The notes: generated by a model from the sequence alone, not told the origin. DNA of 64,000 bases from Zygnema cylindricum (GCA_037447655.1 JBBHKE010000114.1:124001-188000), one strand, 5' to 3'; positions 10,604 through 21,729 are shown, counted from the first letter of the stretch. A program made the numbers and translations.

Positions 10604-11635
10604 TTTAGAAATTGATGGTTCTTTTTAGTATTTTCTAGGACTAAAATTAAATGCAGAAAAGAAGTCGAGGCAGTCTGCCACCAACGACTCTCTTCAGCTC
10701 CCACACTTGTCGCAATTAGTGAAGGTTGAAGAGGGAGATAGAGCCTTGGCTGCCAGTGCTATCCATAGAGAGACATGTAGATGTTTTAGTATATTTACTA
10801 AAAAGGAACTTCACAGACCCAAGATTTGCTCCTGGTACCTACCGTTTGTCAAGCTAGCCGGTAGCGGTTAGCTTTATCCTACAAGTCTAGGATCGGTGTT
10901 GAGACGTATAGAGTTTGACAAATATATAAACAGTTAAGCATGAATTAATTCATTTAAAGAAAATAGACGTCGTGCATGGATAAATTTTGTAAAGTACGGA
11001 GTACAGTACAGTTCCGAAACGGATACCGCGCATTTTGTTTCGACAGCGAAACAAATATCGCGCAACGATTGATGACGGCTATGATTAAAACCTGATTTTG
11101 ATCGAACGGCCGCGAAAGATGTCGAGATTGCAGAATAGGATTTTGGCGGTTTTCGGTCACCACCACATCTATTGACACGTGTCACGGTTACATTTGAGTA
11201 CGGCATTTCAAGGGATTATAGGAACGAATCTAGATATGGCACGTGTTGACTGCTTGGCCATATCGTACAATGGCCGTACAAAAAGGATATCGAAATCTGT
11301 ACTTTTTTGTAGGACACAGTATTTTGATTGGTGCCGTAATTCGGTAGTTAGATTTTTAGAGAGAGATAGGACTTAGAAAAATATAGTAGATAGGACCCTC
11401 TCTATACAAAAGGTCAACTTTGACCCTCGATAACTTATTGCTCAAGGGAGCATATTCAAAGATTCTTTTTGCTATCAACTCAAGGGAGTCTTTTCTTCAC
11501 AAGTGTGAAGGTGGTCAGTGGTTTTGTCTGCCAGGGTGACAGTTATTCTTGCTGAAACACAAAGGGGTCAGGGTTATCGTAGAGGCATCGTGTGAGCTGC
11601 CTACTCTGAGGACCTATGGAGGTCTGAGATTTGCA
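10604..11635 (+). repeat. A-type copia 3' LTR
   Basis: 1032 bp starting TTTAGAAATTGATGG (TG start mutated to TT) after the polypurine tract and ending GATTTGCA. It carries the tRNA-like antisense module (about 10820-10895) and the hairpin CTTCAC/GTGAAG with loop AAGT. The 50-bp satellite begins at once on its right. Confidence 0.8.
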
Positions 11636-12930
11636 TGAAAGACCTCGAAATTTGGCTAAGTGCCAAAATCCATGTACACTGCGCTGCCAAGAACCCAAAA
11701 TTTGGCTAATACCAAAACCCGTTTACGCGGTGTTGCAAGGAACCCAAAATTTGGCTATGTACCAAAACCCGTGCACGCGCCATTTGAAAGAGCTCGAAAT
11801 TTGGCTAAGGACCGAAATTCGTGCACACGCTGTTTCAAAGACCTCAAAATTTGGCTGTGTGTTGGAACCCGTGCAAGCGCCATTACAAAGACCTCGAAAT
11901 TTGGCTAACTATCGGAACCTGTGCATGCACCGTTTTAAAAACCTCGAAATTTGGCTAAGTACCAAAACACGTGCACGCAACGTTTCAAAGACCTCGAAAT
12001 TTGGCTAAGTATTGAAATCCATGTACTCGTTGTTGCAAGGAACCCAAAATTTGGCTAAGTACCGAAACCGGAGCACGCGCCATTTGAGAGATCTTGAAAT
12101 TTGGCTAAGGACCGAAATTCGTGCCCGCGCCGTTTTAAATACCTCTAAATTTGGCTAAGTACCGAAACCCGTGCACGCGCCGTTTCAAAGTCCTCAAAAT
12201 TTGGCTAAGTAACGAAACCCGTGCACGAACCGTTTTAAAAACCTCGAAATTTGGCTAGGTACCGAAACCCGTGCATGCGTCGTTTAAAAGACCTCAAAAT
12301 TTGGCTAAGTGTTGGAACCCGTGCACACGCCGTTTCAAAGTCCTTAAAATTTGTCTAAGTGTTGGAACCCGTGCACGCTCCGTTTCAAAGACCTCAAAAT
12401 TTGGCTAAGTATCGAAACCTGTGCATGCGCCGTTTCAAAGACCTCGAAATTTGGCCAAGTACCGAAACGAGTGCACGCTCCGTTTCAAAGACCTCGAAAT
12501 TTGGCTAAGTGTTGAAACCCATGCATGCGCCTTTTTCAAGACCTCGAAATTTGGCTGAGTGGTGGAACTCGTGCGCGCGCCATTTCAAAGAATTTGAAAT
12601 TTGGCTAAGTAACGAAATCCCTTTACTCGCCATAGCCAGTAACCCAAAATTTGGCTAAGTACAAAAACTCGTGTACGCGCCGTTTAAAAGACCTTGAAAT
12701 TTGGCTAACTATCGAAACCGGTGCACGCGCCGTTTCAAAGACCTCGAAATTTGGCTAAGTGTTGAAACCCATGCATGCGCCTTTTTAAAGACCTCCAAAT
12801 TTGGCTAAGTGTTGGAACTCGTGCACGCGCCTTTTCAAAGACATTAAAATTTGGCTAAATACCGAAATCCCTATACTCGTCATAGCCATGAACCCAAAAT
12901 TTGGCCAAGTACAGAAACACGTGTACGCGC
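11636..12930 (+). repeat. 50-bp tandem satellite, left block (about 26 units)
   Basis: The words TTTGGCTAAGT and GTGCACGCGCC recur every 50 bp with diverged copies in between. Most units read GACCTCGAAATTTGG at the join; a subtype has AACCCAAAATTTGG with GTACTCG in place of GCACGCG (near 11690-11740, 12040, 12640 and 12890). Open frames across it exist only because three units make 150 bp, so no protein is inferred. The block is interrupted at 12930 by a solo LTR and continues in phase at 13987. Confidence 0.9.
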
Positions 12931-13986
12931 TATAGAAATTGATGGTTCGTTTTTAAGTATTTTCTAGGTCTAAATTAAAATACAGAAAGAAGCCGAGGCA
13001 GTCTATCTCTAACTTCTCTCTCCAACTCCCACACTTGTCGCAGTCACTAGGAAGTTGGAGTGGAAGCTAGAGCCATGGCTGCCTAGGCTATCCAAAGATT
13101 CACAGGATATATTAGTTTATTTGCAAGTTTATTTACTAGAAGGATAGATGTCACAACCAGGATTTGATCCTGGTACCTACGGAGTAATAGATAGCAGGTA
13201 GCCGGTAGTCCTGACCGTTAAGTCTAAGACTAATGATACATGATAGTGGGTTTGATTATTATTTAAATATAATGACGTAGGATAATTCGTTTAACTACAA
13301 CTGCTTACGGGATACATAGATCCAGTTATGTAAAAGTACGGATTAAGGTTCAAACAAGGAACTAGTACCGCGCATTTGTTTCGATAGCGAAACAAATACC
13401 GCGTAGGTGTTTATTACGGCTACGATTAAATATGCATTTATTCGGACGGTCGGAATGAATGCCGAGATCGCGAAAGAGGATTTCGGCGGTTTGTGGTCAT
13501 CGCCACATCAGATGACACGTGGCAAAAAGACATTGGATCGCGGCATCTTCGGGGATTAACGGAGCGAATCCTGATATACCACGTGTCGACATTTAGGCCA
13601 TGTTGTACAGTATTCGTACAAAAGGTACACCGGCAAATGTACTTTTGTGTACGGAAAAGTAATATGATATGTGCGTACATCAGTAGAAAGAGTTTGTGAG
13701 AGAGATAGGACAGAAAAAATTGGTAGATAGGACCCTCTCTCCCAAAGAGCTTCTATACAAAAGGTCAACTTTGACCCTCCATAACTTACTGCTCAGGGGA
13801 GCAAATTCTGAGATTCTTTTTGCTATCCACTCTAGGGAGTCTTTCCTTCACAAAGGTGAAGGTGGTCAATGTTTTTGTTTACGAGGGTGGCAGTTATTCT
13901 TGCTGAAACATTAAGGGGTCAGGGTTATTCTAGAGGCTTCTTGGAAGTTGTCAACTCTGAGGACTTATTGAATTCTCAAAATTTCA
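12931..13986 (+). mobile_element. Solo copia LTR (A-type) inside the satellite
   Basis: 1056 bp from TATAGAAATTGATGG (TG mutated to TA) to AAAATTTCA with no internal domain. The flanking pentamers CGCGC (12926-12930) and CTCGC (13987-13991) differ by one base and look like a decayed target duplication. The satellite unit continues in register across the insertion. Solo LTRs arise by recombination between the two LTRs of an element. Confidence 0.85.
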
Positions 13987-14282
13987 CTCGCCGCTTCAAA
14001 GAGCTCGAAATTTGGCTAAGTAACGACACTCGTGCACGCGTCATTCCAAAGACCTTTAAATTTGGCTAAGTGTTGAAACCCGTGCACCCGTCATTTGAAA
14101 GACCTCGAAATTTGGCTAAGTACTGAAATCCATGTACGTGCGGTTGCAAGGAACCCAAAATTTGGCTAAGTACTCAAACCCGTGTACACGCCGTTTCAAA
14201 GACCTCCAAATTTGGCTAAATACTGAAACGCGTGCACGCGTCGTTTCAAAGACCTTGAAATTTGGCTAAGTGTTGGAACCTG
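13987..14282 (+). repeat. 50-bp tandem satellite, right block (about 6 units)
   Basis: Continuation of the 50-bp array after the solo LTR, with the same GAAATTTGGCTAAGT core and one AACCCAAAATTTGG variant unit near 14155. It ends where an LTR starting TGTTGAAAAAGAGG begins. Confidence 0.9.
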
Positions 14283-14473
14283 TGTTGAAAAAGAGGTATT
14301 TTGTAGTCTTTCTTATGGACTTACTGCAGCCCTCATACTTGTCGTAGTCACTGAGGACTTGTATAAAGCCATGGCTGCCTGCTACAACTATAAGAGAAAG
14401 GCAGATCATTCAGGGCAGTTTTTCTTTGCAAAATATATTACTACACCTTGTGAGAATTGACCCAGTGACCTAT
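14283..14473 (+). repeat. Copia LTR fragment (family F, 5' end)
   Basis: First ~190 bp of an LTR starting TGTTGAAAAAGAGG, close to the family E LTR at 19759. It has ACTTGTCGTAGTCACT and GCCATGGCTGCC. It stops at an inverted LTR fragment; the exact junction is approximate. Confidence 0.65.
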
Positions 14474-14586
14474 GGATAATAGCCCTGAGAGAAGAGGTGG
14501 AGGCAGGATGTCCGTCCTTTTCTTTTCGTTGTTATACTAACATATTTCATCCCAGAAAATACTCTAGAAATTTATTAATTTCAACA
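14474..14586 (-). repeat. Copia LTR fragment, start of 3' LTR of the minus-strand element
   Basis: On the minus strand the LTR starts TGTTGAAATTAATAAAT right after the polypurine tract of the pol at 14609-17020 and resembles the A-type LTR start. Only about 110 bp remain before it meets the plus-strand LTR fragment. Confidence 0.6.
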
Positions 14587-14608
14587 CTCCCCTTATTTTC
14601 TAGTCTAA

Positions 14609-16120
14609 TTATAACTTCAGTTTTAGTCTACATTTTTCTCTACAATATTTTAATTTGGGAGAGGGCATTGGTTTTGTCATCATATCAGCTACCATTTCCT
14701 CATTAGATTTATATACAAGATTCACAATCTTATTCTCAACTTTCTCTCTGACAAAACTCAAACTTATGTCCATATGCTTAGCCTTGAAATGATGTGTTGG
14801 ATTAGCTGCAATTGTAATGACAGCTTGATTATCACAAAACACTTCATGCACTCCCTCTTTCATATACCCTAATTCATGTAACAAGGATTTGACCCACATT
14901 AACTCTTTTACAGCAGAATAAGAGGCCATGTACTCAACCTCCATAGTAGACTGAGCAACCACCTTTTGTTGCTTGTTGCTCCAACAACAAGCATCTTTCC
15001 CCACATACAACACATACCCAGAAAGGCATCTTCTCATAGGTGCATCCCCAAAATTGGCATCACTCCAAGTAGTGATATTAGTATGCTCCCCTCCCAAATG
15101 CAACCATAACTCTTTGGTTCCTACAATATATCTCATGACTCTCTTGGGTGCCTCCCAATCTTTCTTCCTAGGATCGTTGAGACTCCTACTGAGGACTCCT
15201 ACTGCTGCTGCTATATCCGACCTTGTACAATTCATAAAGTAGATCAAACTTCCTACGACCTGTCTATAAGGTATAGACTTCATAAACTCTCTCTCCTCTG
15301 GACTCATGTGATCATCTAAGATTATCACTCCTTCTTCTACACTCCCATCACTTACTATTTTCAAGTCCATGGGAGTGGTACAACATTTTGCCTTTTCCAT
15401 CCAGAATTTCTCAAGTATATTACCTATTGCTTCTTTCTGAGTAAGCCTGATAATGCTTTTCTCCCTTTCTCTCTCCATTTGGATCCCCAAAATATATCTT
15501 TCCTCCCCTAAATCCTTCATATCAAATCTACTTCTAAGATCTTTCTTTAACTTATTGATCTTTTCCAAAGATTTACTCAATACAAGCAAATCATCCATAT
15601 AAATTGCAATAAAAATGACACCATTCTCATCTTTAAACATGTAGATAGAATGGTCAGAGCTGATACGGATGTATCCCAGACCGGTAAGAAACTCATCTAG
15701 TTTCTCATTCCAGTGTCGAGGAGCCTGCTTCAGTCTATATAAGGACTTTAAGAGCATGCAGATTTTGCTCTCTTCTCCTTCTTCCATGAACCCCTCGGGT
15801 TGTCTCATGAAAATTTCTTCCTCTAACTCTCCATTAAGAAAAGCAATCTTAATGTCCATCTGGTGTATCTCCATGTCTTCCGCTGCTGCCAGACTGAGAA
15901 GAATCCTTACTGATGGTAACCGAACAACCGGAGCAAAGGTCTCCTCATAGTGAATCCCCTCCTTTTGGGTGAACCCTTTCGCTACCAATCGGGCATTGTA
16001 TCTCTCAATGGTATTATCTAGGTTTAGTTTTAGTTTAAATACCCATTTACACCCAATAGGTTTTCTGTCTGGAGGACAATCCGCTAGTTCCCAGGTATTT
16101 GCTTCCATGATAGAAGCCAT
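14609..16120 (-). CDS. Copia reverse transcriptase and RNase H, open frame of 503 codons
   Basis: Uninterrupted C-terminal part of a copia polyprotein. [39 protein letters not shown], the first catalytic Asp in HQMDIKIAFLNGELEEEIF, YRLKQAPRHWN, and the catalytic box AIYMDDLLVLSKS (YMDD instead of the YVDD of its neighbours). RNase H: TTWSDANFGDAP, CCWSNKQQKVVAQST, VFCDNQAVITIAANP and VADMMTKPMPSPK. The first Met is internal to the polyprotein, because upstream integrase is in a different frame (stop near 16120-16140). The family's catalytic residues are present, but without an intact upstream region this is unlikely to be an expressed gene. It is the longest open pol segment in the window. 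Confidence 0.85.
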   Translation of the reverse strand: MASIMEANTWELADCPPDRKPIGCKWVFKLKLNLDNTIERYNARLVAKGFTQKEGIHYEETFAPVVRLPSVRILLSLAAAEDMEIHQMDIKIAFLNGELEEEIFMRQPEGFMEEGEESKICMLLKSLYRLKQAPRHWNEKLDEFLTGLGYIRISSDHSIYMFKDENGVIFIAIYMDDLLVLSKSLEKINKLKKDLRSRFDMKDLGEERYILGIQMEREREKSIIRLTQKEAIGNILEKFWMEKAKCCTTPMDLKIVSDGSVEEGVIILDDHMSPEEREFMKSIPYRQVVGSLIYFMNCTRSDIAAAVGVLSRSLNDPRKKDWEAPKRVMRYIVGTKELWLHLGGEHTNITTWSDANFGDAPMRRCLSGYVLYVGKDACCWSNKQQKVVAQSTMEVEYMASYSAVKELMWVKSLLHELGYMKEGVHEVFCDNQAVITIAANPTHHFKAKHMDISLSFVREKVENKIVNLVYKSNEEMVADMMTKPMPSPKLKYCREKCRLKLKL

Positions 16121-16141
16121 CTCATCATTTATTGCTCTAAT

Positions 16142-17020
16142 CTATCTGTCTTTCTCTGGACCATTCAGTGCCTCCAAGTAAGACTGAGGCTCATCAGGGT
16201 GAGATAGCTTAGTTACCTTATGAGTGGCTTGTTTTTCGTGTAATCTTTTGCTCCTCCTCCTTCCTCCCTTTAACTCCGGAGCTGGAATGGATGGAAGTCT
16301 TGGATTTTTCCTTAGTGTCTCATCGGCTCCCCTGTCCATAGAAACCGGTTTTTGTTCTGCTTCTTCTATCTCTTCGAAGTCCATAAGAGTATGTGAGGTT
16401 TCTGGTGAGTCTCCTGTATCTTGGATCTCCTCTTAATTTGTAATCACGGTTTTACTCATGTCCGTTTCGGGAACAGCCAAGTTCTCCTCACTTTCAGACT
16501 TAAATCTGATTCTTATCTTCTTTGTATATTTGAAGGGGTCAAATGTCTTCCCTTCATCCATGACAACTAAGTGTTTGACCAAAATGATATCTTTCTTTGC
16601 TAAGTTATAGACTCTATATCCCTTAACATCCTCATTATATCCCACAAAGTATCCAGGTTTTCCCTTAGCATCTAGTTTCCAGTTTTTCCTATCCGTGTCA
16701 AGACTGTAAACTTGGCTACCAAATACTTTAAGGTGTGAGATATCTGGTTTCCTTCCAACCCATCTCTCATAAGGTGTCACTACCTTTACTGCTGAGGTAA
16801 GGACTCTATTCTTAATGTAGTTGGCACAGTTCATTGCTTCTGCCCAAAATCTCTTTCCTATTTTTTTGTCTGCTAACATACTGCATGCACTATCTCCTAG
16901 TGTTCGATTCAACCTCTTTGCTTTCCCATTTTGTTCCGGGTTATATGGTACAGTTTTCTGATGCTGCACTCCGTCATCTCTCAGATATTCCTCAAACTCG
17001 TTAGAGGTATATTTTCGGCA
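16142..17020 (-). pseudogene. Copia integrase C-terminal half and linker
   Basis: Reads QHQKTVPYNPEQNG (containing the Glu-bearing end of the catalytic core), FWAEAMNCANYIKNRVL, TPYERWVGRKPDISHLKVFG, GYNEDVKGYRVYN and then an acidic linker with a stop near 16436. It begins abruptly at 17020: the HHCC finger and the first catalytic residues are gone and gag is fused there instead. The wording is closer to family A/A' than to B. Stops separate it from the RT frame. Confidence 0.8.
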
Positions 17021-17304
17021 ATGGTGTCACTTGAGTTGCAACTCCTCCCTTTTCTCCTTCCATGACAATCTCCTCTACTTCTTCATCTTCATCCTCGGTG
17101 ATGGTGGCAGCTGTTATACTAACTGTAGAGGCAGAGGTGCCAGAAAACCGTGTCCCTCCAAACCTAGGTGGAGGTGGGCATCAAATTTGTCCAGACACTA
17201 TGCCCCATTGATGCTTCTCAAATAGTTCTCCCTCCATCATCATTTCCCAATATAAAAAGTGTGATCCATCAAATATGGGCACCCTAGAGGGTGGGCCTAT
17301 AACC
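17021..17304 (-). pseudogene. Copia gag N-terminal fragment (family B type)
   Basis: Minus-strand reading from the primer site gives a MGPPSRVPIFDGSHF-like start, a YWEMMMEGELFEKH-like block and, near the break, TQVTPLPK as in family B gag. At 17020-17025 the frame jumps into integrase; the join has a few bases of microhomology (CCGAA). Gag C-terminus, CCHC knuckle, protease and the integrase N-terminus are deleted. Confidence 0.75.
17290..17304 (-). promoter_or_regulatory. Primer-binding site (family B, one mismatch)
   Basis: GGTTATAGGCCCACC on the minus strand, adjacent to the LTR end. It differs by one base from GGTTATGGGCCCACC, and that change also destroys the ATG used as gag start in intact copies. 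Confidence 0.75.
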
Positions 17305-18191
17305 TGAAATTCTGTGGTCTCCATTGACCCACAGAATGAGCAGCCTAAGCAAAGCCTCTAGGATAATATTTGCCCCTTCCACTTCCCCACAAAATAAGCG
17401 CCACCCACGCACAAAAGTATTCTTACCACCCTCACCCCTGTGAGGACAAGACTCCTCGAGTCAAACGCAAAAAGAATCACTGAATTTGCTCCCCTGAGCA
17501 GTAAGTTATGGCTGGTCAAAGATGACCTTTATAGTTACAAGCTCTCTTAGAGAGAGAGGTACCTAAATATTACTAAGTCTCGGTCTGCCTACTCACGACT
17601 ACCTACTTCTAAACTCTATTCCAATAGGAACACTATATAGTACAAGAAGGTACAATGGGGGATGTACTTATTGTACGACCATTGTACAACAAGGTCTACA
17701 AGGTGACACCTGTCAAATCGGAAGCCATTTTCCTCCTCCCATCTTCTCCTGTATCAAATAATGTGGCGCCACGTGGCACCGCGTGACGCTATCTCCGTAT
17801 GCCGCCAAAATCTCACTTCGCGTGGCGGCTATAATGCCGGCCATCTGATCAAAACATATTTTACACGGTTCAGATTCGCGTAAATGCAGGAATTGCTCCT
17901 TTTGGTTAGTTTGCTGTTAATTAGCTGTTGCGTTAATGTTTAGATATTTATGAAACCCGTCATGTGTATCGTTTCGTTACGCTTTAATGGTTAAGGCGTT
18001 AGGTTATAGAGAATCTAGAGGTCGCAGGTTCAAATCTAGACTTAGGCATCATTTTAGTAAATTACCCTTTACTTCAAAAACTGCCACTTTCTAAATATGG
18101 CGGCAGCCTTGGCGCGCCTCTGATCCTCACTCTCTTTCTTTAAAGCAAAACTAAAATAGGGAAGTGAACTATTTTTTACCTCTTTTCAACA
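17305..18191 (-). repeat. Family B copia LTR (5' copy of the minus-strand element)
   Basis: 887 bp, minus-strand TGTTGAAAAGAGG to AGAATTTCA, matching the three LTRs of the B array at 40164-51698. The plus strand shows the tRNA-like module in readable orientation (about 17978-18050) with TTAATGGTTAAGGCG and GGTTCAAATCT as A-box-like and B-box-like blocks. The remnant at 18192 and beyond is the RT of another copia element. Confidence 0.85.
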
Positions 18192-19743
18192 GTCCGGAAC
18201 GTAGTAGATGGGTGATAGTTATTAATGATGAGATGGCTTCCATTATCGAAGCAAAAAAATGGGAATTGGTTGATTGTCCACCGGATTGAAAGCCAATAAG
18301 ATGCAAGTGGGTATATAAGTTGAAGCTCAATCCAGACAACACTATCAAGCGATACAAGGCCAGATTAGTGGCAAAGGGGTTCACACAGAAGGAGGGAATT
18401 GATTATGAGGAGACTTTCGCTCCGGTTGTACGATTCCCCTTTGTCTGAATGTTACTTAGTCTTGCGGCAGCGGAAGACATGAAAGTGCACCAAATGGACA
18501 TCAAAACCGCTTTTTTACATGGAGAATTAGAAGAAGAGATCTTCAAACGACAGCAGGAAAGATTTGTGGAGAAAGAAGAAGAAAGTAAGGTGTGTAGATT
18601 GATAACGTCCCTTTACGGACTAAAGCAAGCTCGGCGCCAATGGAACAAGAAGCTGGAAGAGTTTCTAACAAGTTTGGGATATATCCGAATCAATTCGGAT
18701 CATTCCATCGACTTATTTGAGGATGAGAAAGGTATAATTTTCATTGCCATATATGTTGATGATTTGCTTGTTTTGAGTAAATCAATGGTGAAAATTAATG
18801 GATTGAAAAAGGATCTAAAGAGTAGATTTGAAATGAAAGAGTTGGGGGAAGCAAAGTATATTTTGGGAATTCAGATGGAGAGGGATAGAGAGAAAAAAAC
18901 AATAAGACTAACACAAATAAAACAATTAGAAATATGCTTGAAACTTTCCAAATAGATAAAGCAAATAATTGTATGACTCCAATGGACTTAAAGAAAGAAA
19001 ATGAGGGGAGCTCAGAAGAGGGAGTCTTGATCTTCGATAATGAGTTAGGAAGTGACGAAAGCAAGTTTATGCAAACTATTCCATACAGATAAGTTGTCGA
19101 TAGTTTGATCTTTTTTATAAACTCTACTCCTCTTGATATAGTAGCAGCTGTAGGGATATTAAGTAGGAGTCTGAATGATCCTAGGAAGAAAGATTGGGAT
19201 GCGGCCAAAAGGGTCATACGATAGTTGAAATGAACGAGAGATCAATGGTTGTACTTAGGAAGGGATAATACTTACATCACCACTTAGAGTGATGCCAGTT
19301 ATGGGGATGCTACGATGAGGATGTGTACTTCTGGGTATGTGTTGTATGTTGGGAATGGGGCTTGCTGTTGGAGCAGTAAGCAGCAAAAGGTGATTGCTCA
19401 GTCCACCATAAATGCTGAGTATATGGCCTTTTGTTCGGCTGTGAAAGAATTAATGTGGGTGAAATATTTGCTTCAAAAACTTGGATATGTAAAAAGTGGA
19501 GTGCAAAAGATATTTTGTGATAATCAAGCTGCGATTGCAATTATAGCAAATGCTAAGCATCACTTTAAAGCAAAACATATAGACATTCAGTAAAGCTTTA
19601 ATAGACAGAAGGTTGAGAATAAAATAATTAGTTTGGAATATACACTGGATAGAGAAATGGTAGCAGATATGATCACTAAGCCGGTTCTTTCTCCCAACTT
19701 GATATTTTGTAGGGAGAAGTGTGGACTGAAGCAAAAGATAGAC
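18192..19743 (+). pseudogene. Copia RT and RNase H (family E), degenerate
   Basis: Begins in the RT entry region ([17 protein letters not shown] followed by a stop near 18288), then [41 protein letters not shown], the catalytic [13 protein letters not shown] (about 18749-18780) and [12 protein letters not shown] frameshift near 18915 leads to a stop at 18953. RNase H follows in pieces: CCWSSKQQKVIAQST, IFCDNQAAIAI and KHHFKAKHIDI with a stop near 19593, then VADMITKPV-like sequence. Stops also lie near 18448, 19093 and 19224. Gag and integrase are missing because a minus-strand B-type LTR abuts at 18191. Confidence 0.85.
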
Positions 19744-19758
19744 TAGAAAATAAGGGAG

Positions 19759-20701
19759 TATTGAAAAATGGTATTTTATATTTTATCTCTTTTGTTAGTT
19801 TAAGGTTATTCTACAGTTCTCATACTTGTCGTTATCACTGATAACTGGCAGGCAGCCATGGCTGTTTCAGGCAGATAAGAAGACAGGCAGAAGACAAAGC
19901 CCCTGCAAAAGATAACGTGCCAGGAGTAGGAATTGATCTTGTGAACTCTAAAATGCCTTACGACGTTGCCATTCGCCTTATCCAAAAGGTCTTGATGAAA
20001 CGTTATATATGTTGGATGTGATATTTATTTAGATAATGACGCAACGACACATAGAAAACGAAATGAAAATGAAACATACAGTACCCCACAAATTACTGTA
20101 CTATACGTAAGGACGTTTAATTTCAACGGACGAAATCAAATGTCGTTGTAATCGACCAATTGCAGAGGAGCCAAAATTCGGGAGTGGACATTTGGCGGTT
20201 TGCAAGCCAATTTCGGTGAACGACACGTGGCGAGATATCGTTGGACAACGGATATTAGAAGGGGAGCAACTACGGCTTAAGAACTGACACGCGTCAGTGG
20301 AGCGGCCATGTCATACTATGGTCGTACAAGAAGTACAGCGGTACCTGTACCTTCTTGTACCTTACAGTCATTTGATTGGTTATGGTACACTAGTAGTATG
20401 TTAAGAGAGGGAGATTAAGACTTAGGAAAAATTCAGGTAGCCGCCACTCTCCCAGAGTGCTTGTGTATTTATATGCCATCTTTGGCCGGCCATAACTTAT
20501 TGCTCAAGGGAACAATTTCACTGAATCTTTTTGCTACGGAATCAGGGGAGTCCATGCTACACAAGGGTGTAGTTGGTCAAGTTTTTTCGTCCCAGGGTGG
20601 GACTTGTTCTATGCGAAAGTCAAAAGTGCATATATTATCCTAGAAGCTTCACATAAGCTGGACATTCTGTATACCAATGGAGGTCACAGAATTAAACTTT
20701 A
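19759..20701 (+). repeat. Family E copia 3' LTR
   Basis: About 940 bp from TATTGAAAAATGG (TG mutated to TA) after AAATAAGGGAG. It has the ACTTGTCG motif, GCCATGGCTG and the hairpin CTACAC/GTGTAG with loop AAGG at 20558-20573. That hairpin differs from those of A' and B by paired substitutions. The right end is set by similarity to other LTR ends. Confidence 0.75.
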
Positions 20702-20784
20702 GATGTGTAATCATTCATACTGTTTGCGTGCCACGGCGGCACTTATTCACTTGGAAAGTCAAAATGGCAAATACTATCCTAGAG
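20702..20784 (+). repeat. Copia LTR 3' fragment, left part (split by the D element)
   Basis: Resembles the last ~180 bp of a B/E-type LTR (GCACTTATTCACTTGGAAAG, ATCCTAGAGGCTTC). It is cut at GCTTC (20785-20789) by the minus-strand D element and resumes at 33110. Confidence 0.7.
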
Positions 20785-20789
20785 GCTTC

Positions 20790-21569
20790 TATTGTTCTAC
20801 AACCACCGGTGCAGGTGGAGGAGCAGTAGCACTAGTAGAAGTAGACATGATACATTTCAGAAGCTATCAAAAATCCTACCAAACAGTTGTTTTCAAGTGC
20901 TCACCAATTCTTACACAAGCATCCAAACCTCACAAAACTCTATCAGAATATAGAGTAGTATATTCAATGACAACTCCCAAAGTTTCAGCACAATTAACCC
21001 GACAACACTCAAGATATAATACTCAGAAGTTTCCCAAAAAACTGTTTACAGTTTTACTACTTAGAAGTCTAGATACAAGATGTGTTCTAAGTTCTAAGTA
21101 TTATACTTGTGTTGTACTGGCAATACCACTGTACCTGAGAGGTACATCAATCTACTAGGCTAATACTAATCTGTCAAGCTACCACTGAGCTACCACTAAG
21201 CTACCACTGAGCTACCACTGAGCTACTACTATGCTACCACTGAGCTACCCACTAAGTTGATGTCCGTTGACCTGATTCATATCAAACGCAGCTGCGATGT
21301 CCCGTACCCCTGTACGGATCATATCCAAAGTATGATATCAGCTGCGTTTGTCCTGTCTGTGTCGCAGCTTCGCTACTGCGCTGCTCTCTCTGCATAGCAG
21401 CTGCGCTGCTCTGTTTGCACAGCAAATACGTTGCTGCGCTGTTCTGTATGCATAGTAGCTGCGTTGTCCTCAAGTGATGATGCATATCTTTATGAAACTT
21501 ACGCTACAAATTATTACCTTTCTGTCGTCCTACTAATTTGCTGAGACTTTAAGCTTTCCAAAAACAACA
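20790..21569 (-). repeat. Family D 3' LTR (minus strand)
   Basis: 780 bp; minus-strand TGTTGTTTTTGGAAAGC to GAACAATA. It contains a GCAGC-rich block (about 21350-21480) and an 11-bp tandem repeat CTCAGTGGTAG (about 21166-21252, seen inverted). Near its 3' end is an open Gag-start frame MSTSTSATAPPPAPVVV. The polypurine tract CTTTAAGGGAG lies at 21570-21580. Confidence 0.85.
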
Positions 21570-21729
21570 CTCCCTTAAAGCTTTAGACTAAGTATACTGG
21601 CGCAGCTGCGATGGCAAACTAGCGCATCATCGCAGCATAGCAATATAGCAATTAGCAAGTCACTCAGTCCCACTACATCTCAATGGTGGACTTATCGCAG
21701 TGTGGTAGTATAAGAGTGCAGCAATTCAA

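Noticed and set aside
11631-12008. 125-codon open frame with repeated KTSKFG/PRNLA-type peptides
   Set aside because: It runs through the 50-bp satellite and exists because three units make 150 bp; there is no start context, and stops appear as soon as units vary.
11636-14282. CRISPR-like array of regular repeats
   Set aside because: Units are contiguous and diverged throughout, without unique spacers, and the context is a eukaryotic genome.
17978-18050. Functional tRNA gene
   Set aside because: A-box-like and B-box-like words are present, but the T stem has mismatches and the acceptor stem does not pair; it repeats in every B LTR, so it is an LTR module.
20703-21158. 151-codon open frame upstream of the D element
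   Set aside because: It runs from an LTR fragment into the inverted D LTR, with no family similarity.
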